Source of the DNA: Alphaproteobacteria bacterium UBA6038 | Lineage (GTDB): Bacteria > Pseudomonadota > Alphaproteobacteria > Micropepsales > Micropepsaceae | Direction: 5' to 3' | NCBI GenBank assembly: GCA_002429315.1 | Contig: DIZC01000044.1 | Span: 1-34,130, forward strand | DNA: 34,130 nt | The notes under the pieces: generated by a model | What the model was told of the DNA's origin: nothing | The model's input: the letters and a program-made list of their open reading frames with translations, nothing else | Database searches by the model: none | Shown: positions 31,479-34,130 of the stretch, piece after piece | Layout of the letters: each line of letters begins with the position of its first letter | Position numbering within the stretch: position 1 is the stretch's first letter | Position numbers and translations under genes: made by a program

Positions 31479-34001
31479 ATGGTTGCCCTGCCGCTGCCGA
31501 ATCTGCCGGAAGACATTTCCGCCCTGCGGGACCTCGCGCTCGATCTGCGCTGGACCTGGAGCCACGAAGCCGATGCGCTGTGGGAGCACGTCGACGAGCG
31601 GCTCTGGCGCCGCACGAAAAATCCGTGGACCGTGCTCCAGAGCACGACGGCGCAGCGGCTGCAGCGATTGGCGGCGGACGAAACATTTCGCAAGAAGCTC
31701 GCGGAATTTGTCGATGCGCGGAAGAACTACTTCCAGCAGCCCGGCTGGTTCGCCACCAACCACGGCGCTTCGGCGCTGAATGGCGTCGCCTATTTCAGCA
31801 TGGAGTTCGGCCTCGGCGCGGCGCTGCCGCTCTATGCGGGAGGCCTCGGCGTGCTGGCCGGCGATTACATGAAGACCGCCAGCGATTTGGGCGCGCCGGT
31901 GATCGGAATCGGACTGCTCTATCAGGAGGGCTACTTTCGCCAGATCGTCGATGGCGAGGGCCTTCAGCAGGAGCTGTATCCGTACAACGAACCGGCCGGC
32001 CTTCCCATCGCGCCGGTCATTCTGGACGAGGGCGGCTGGCTGAGGGTGCCCATCGAGTTTCCCGGACGTGTCGTCCAGCTCCGCGTCTGGAAGGCGACGG
32101 TCGGGAGCGTCACGCTTTATCTGCTCGACAGCAACGATCCGCTGAACAGCCCGGCCGATCGGGGCATCACGGCTAAACTCTACGGCGGCGGCAGCGAAAT
32201 CCGCCTGATGCAGGAAATCGCGCTTGGCATCGGCGGCTGGCGCGCGGTCGAAGCGCTGCATCCCGATATCGAGATCTGTCACATCAACGAAGGGCACGCG
32301 GCGTTCGCAATTATCGAGCGGGCGCGCCGCCTGGCGATCAAAGCCAGCCTAAATTTCTGGGAAGCGTTCTGGGCCACGCGGGCGGGGAACGTGTTCACCA
32401 CCCATACCCCGGTGGCGGCCGGCTTCGATGCCTTTCCGGCGAACCTGCTGCGCAAATATCTGCCTTATGTGGAAGGAGAGCTTGCGCGGCGTGGCGTCAC
32501 CCTGGACGAGATGATCGGCCTTGGCCGCATCGACCCGCTGGATGCAGACGAGCCTTTCAACATGGCGTATCTGGCGCAACGCGGCTCGGCCATGACTCTC
32601 GGCGTGAGCCGCCTGCACGGCGAATTCAGCCGGCGAATTTTCCAGCCGCTGTTTCCGCGCTGGCCCAATTGCGAAGTGCCGGTGGGCCACGTCACCAACG
32701 GCGTGCACATCCCGACCTGGGATTCGCCGCAAGCCGACGAGCTGTGGACCGAGGTCTGCGGCAAGCAACGCTGGCGCGAAATGCCGGACGATCTGGCCGA
32801 GCGGATGGCCGCCATTCCGGACGAGAAATTGTGGGCGATGCGCGGACAGGGCCGTCAGCGCCTGGTCCGGGTGGTCCGCGCCCATCTCGCCACGCAATTG
32901 CGCGAGCGCGGCTTCGAGCTCGGCATGGTCCGCGAGGCCGATGCCGTGCTCGATCCCAACGTACTGACAATCGGCTTCGCGCGCCGGTTCACCGAATACA
33001 AGCGGCCCAACCTGCTGTTGCGCGATCCGGGCCGGCTTGAGCGGCTGCTGCTCAACGACCGCCGCCCGGTCCAGATCGTGGTTGCGGGCAAGGCGCATCC
33101 GGCCGACACCGAAGGCAAGGCGATGATCCGCGCCTGGATCAATCTCGCGCGCCAGCCCCGCTTCCGCCGCCGCGTCGTGTTCCTCGAAGATTACGACATC
33201 GCGCTGGCCCAGGAGCTGGTGCAGGGGGTCGATCTCTGGGTCAATACGCCCCGGCGTCCCTGGGAGGCGTGCGGAACCAGCGGCATGAAGGTGCTCGTCA
33301 ACGGCGGCATCAATTGCTCGATCCTGGATGGCTGGTGGGACGAGGCTTACAAGCCGGACGTCGGCTGGGCGATCGGCGACGACACCGGCGGCGAAGCCAG
33401 CAAAGTCGACGCGCGCGATGCCGAGAACCTCTATGCACTGCTCGAGCAGCGGATCGTTCCTGAATTCTACAGCCGCGATTCCGAAGGCCTGCCGCGCCGC
33501 TGGCTGGCGCGCGTGCGGCTAAGCACCTCAACGCTGACGCCGGCATTCGCCAGCACGCGCATGTTCCGCGAGTATGTCGAAAAGGCATACCTGCCGCTCG
33601 CCGCTGTGTTTCGCGTCCGCCTTGCCGACGAGTGTGCGGCAGCGCGGGAGGCCCGCGCGTGGGCCGACATGCTCATGCGGCGCTGGCCGAGTCTGCATAT
33701 CGGTCAGCCGGACGTGTGGCGGGCCGACAACCGCTGGCGGTTCTCCGTGCCGGTCTTCATGGGCGAAATCGCCCCGGACTCCGTTCAGGTCCAGCTGTTC
33801 GCCGATGTGAACGGGGAGAAGCCCGCGGAAGTGGTCGTGCTGCACCAGGAGCAACCCATTCCGGGCGCGCTGAACGGCTACATCTATGCCGGAGAGGTTG
33901 CGGCGCTGAGAAGCGGGGACGAGTACACGGTCCGCGTCGTGCCGCATCGGCGGGGCGTCCAGATCCCGGCGGAATTGCCGCTAATCTGCTGGCAGCACTA
34001 G
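31479..34001 (+). CDS. glgP: Alpha-glucan phosphorylase (GT35, short type)
   Basis: An 840-residue glycogen/maltodextrin phosphorylase of the short, archaeal-like type: an N-terminal DUF3417 domain, then the catalytic core with GVAYFSMEFGLGAALPLYAG, HINEGHAAFAIIERAR and THTPVAAGFD. The PLP-attachment motif is EACGTSGMKVLVNGG, with the lysine at K604. It releases glucose-1-phosphate from storage glucan with phosphate. No other glg gene is in the window; the next frame after its stop has no clear start. The ribosome-binding site is weak (AGAAGAG). Confidence 0.93.
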   Translation: MVALPLPNLPEDISALRDLALDLRWTWSHEADALWEHVDERLWRRTKNPWTVLQSTTAQRLQRLAADETFRKKLAEFVDARKNYFQQPGWFATNHGASALNGVAYFSMEFGLGAALPLYAGGLGVLAGDYMKTASDLGAPVIGIGLLYQEGYFRQIVDGEGLQQELYPYNEPAGLPIAPVILDEGGWLRVPIEFPGRVVQLRVWKATVGSVTLYLLDSNDPLNSPADRGITAKLYGGGSEIRLMQEIALGIGGWRAVEALHPDIEICHINEGHAAFAIIERARRLAIKASLNFWEAFWATRAGNVFTTHTPVAAGFDAFPANLLRKYLPYVEGELARRGVTLDEMIGLGRIDPLDADEPFNMAYLAQRGSAMTLGVSRLHGEFSRRIFQPLFPRWPNCEVPVGHVTNGVHIPTWDSPQADELWTEVCGKQRWREMPDDLAERMAAIPDEKLWAMRGQGRQRLVRVVRAHLATQLRERGFELGMVREADAVLDPNVLTIGFARRFTEYKRPNLLLRDPGRLERLLLNDRRPVQIVVAGKAHPADTEGKAMIRAWINLARQPRFRRRVVFLEDYDIALAQELVQGVDLWVNTPRRPWEACGTSGMKVLVNGGINCSILDGWWDEAYKPDVGWAIGDDTGGEASKVDARDAENLYALLEQRIVPEFYSRDSEGLPRRWLARVRLSTSTLTPAFASTRMFREYVEKAYLPLAAVFRVRLADECAAAREARAWADMLMRRWPSLHIGQPDVWRADNRWRFSVPVFMGEIAPDSVQVQLFADVNGEKPAEVVVLHQEQPIPGALNGYIYAGEVAALRSGDEYTVRVVPHRRGVQIPAELPLICWQH

Positions 34002-34130
34002 GCGGCGGCAGGTTGCTCCCCACGCGGGACGCGCTGCGCCATGACCTTTTGCGGCGGCGCGCAGATGCGGGGCCGCGGTACGACGATGCGCTGCCGCTCA
34101 TCCAGCCGATATAGTATCGTATGATATTCC

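Overview
The window is high-GC DNA from an alphaproteobacterium. It carries a pntB transhydrogenase end, a LuxR/LuxI/PhyH quorum-sensing cluster of the kind reported in sphingomonads, DmeF-type CDF and UrcA-family genes, ergothioneine genes, and several families of palindromic REP-like intergenic repeats typical of alphaproteobacterial genomes. The order cannot be fixed from sequence alone. Most genes are ordinary chromosomal housekeeping or accessory genes; two small regions show clear signs of insertion.

Region 1 (1-5629). The 3' end of pntB is followed by a DUF433/DUF5615 toxin-antitoxin-like pair. After the pair comes a second, synonymously diverged copy of the last 17 codons and stop of pntB, so the pair sits inside a duplicated gene end. 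Next are a small membrane protein, a GNAT acetyltransferase, a DmeF-like metal exporter and a CPBP membrane protease. The protease gene converges on a Rieske protein with a long uncharacterised helical domain.

Region 2 (5822-10502). A secreted beta-lactamase-fold serine hydrolase precedes luxR, luxI, a phytanoyl-CoA dioxygenase gene and a short ORF, which look like one quorum-sensing unit. A convergent XRE regulator lies 16 bases downstream of a tRNA-Ser(GCU) gene, on the same strand.

Region 3 (10464-12981). A roughly 2.3 kb segment is bounded by two ~190 bp direct repeats that begin exactly in the tRNA-Ser anticodon loop. It carries a Crp/Fnr regulator and two small genes. It looks like a decayed integrated element or a segmental duplication at a tRNA.

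Region 4 (12999-22163). A DUF969-DUF979-DUF2891 operon (a likely two-part membrane transporter plus a partner) is followed by pepN on the minus strand, a 3' fragment of a lost SDR gene, a small exported protein, a 63-residue protein, and a single gene encoding EgtB fused to EgtD for ergothioneine synthesis.

Region 5 (22415-34130). This holds a PRC-barrel protein, a PfpI/DJ-1 protein, an SDR, a crotonase, two unknown proteins in an overlapping pair, a probable leaderless gene invaded by a REP element, an aldehyde dehydrogenase, an amidohydrolase, an UrcA protein and a GT35 alpha-glucan phosphorylase. Three copies of a ~145 bp double-unit repeat lie between these genes. Their internal hairpin stems differ between copies but keep base pairing, which argues for selection on structure.
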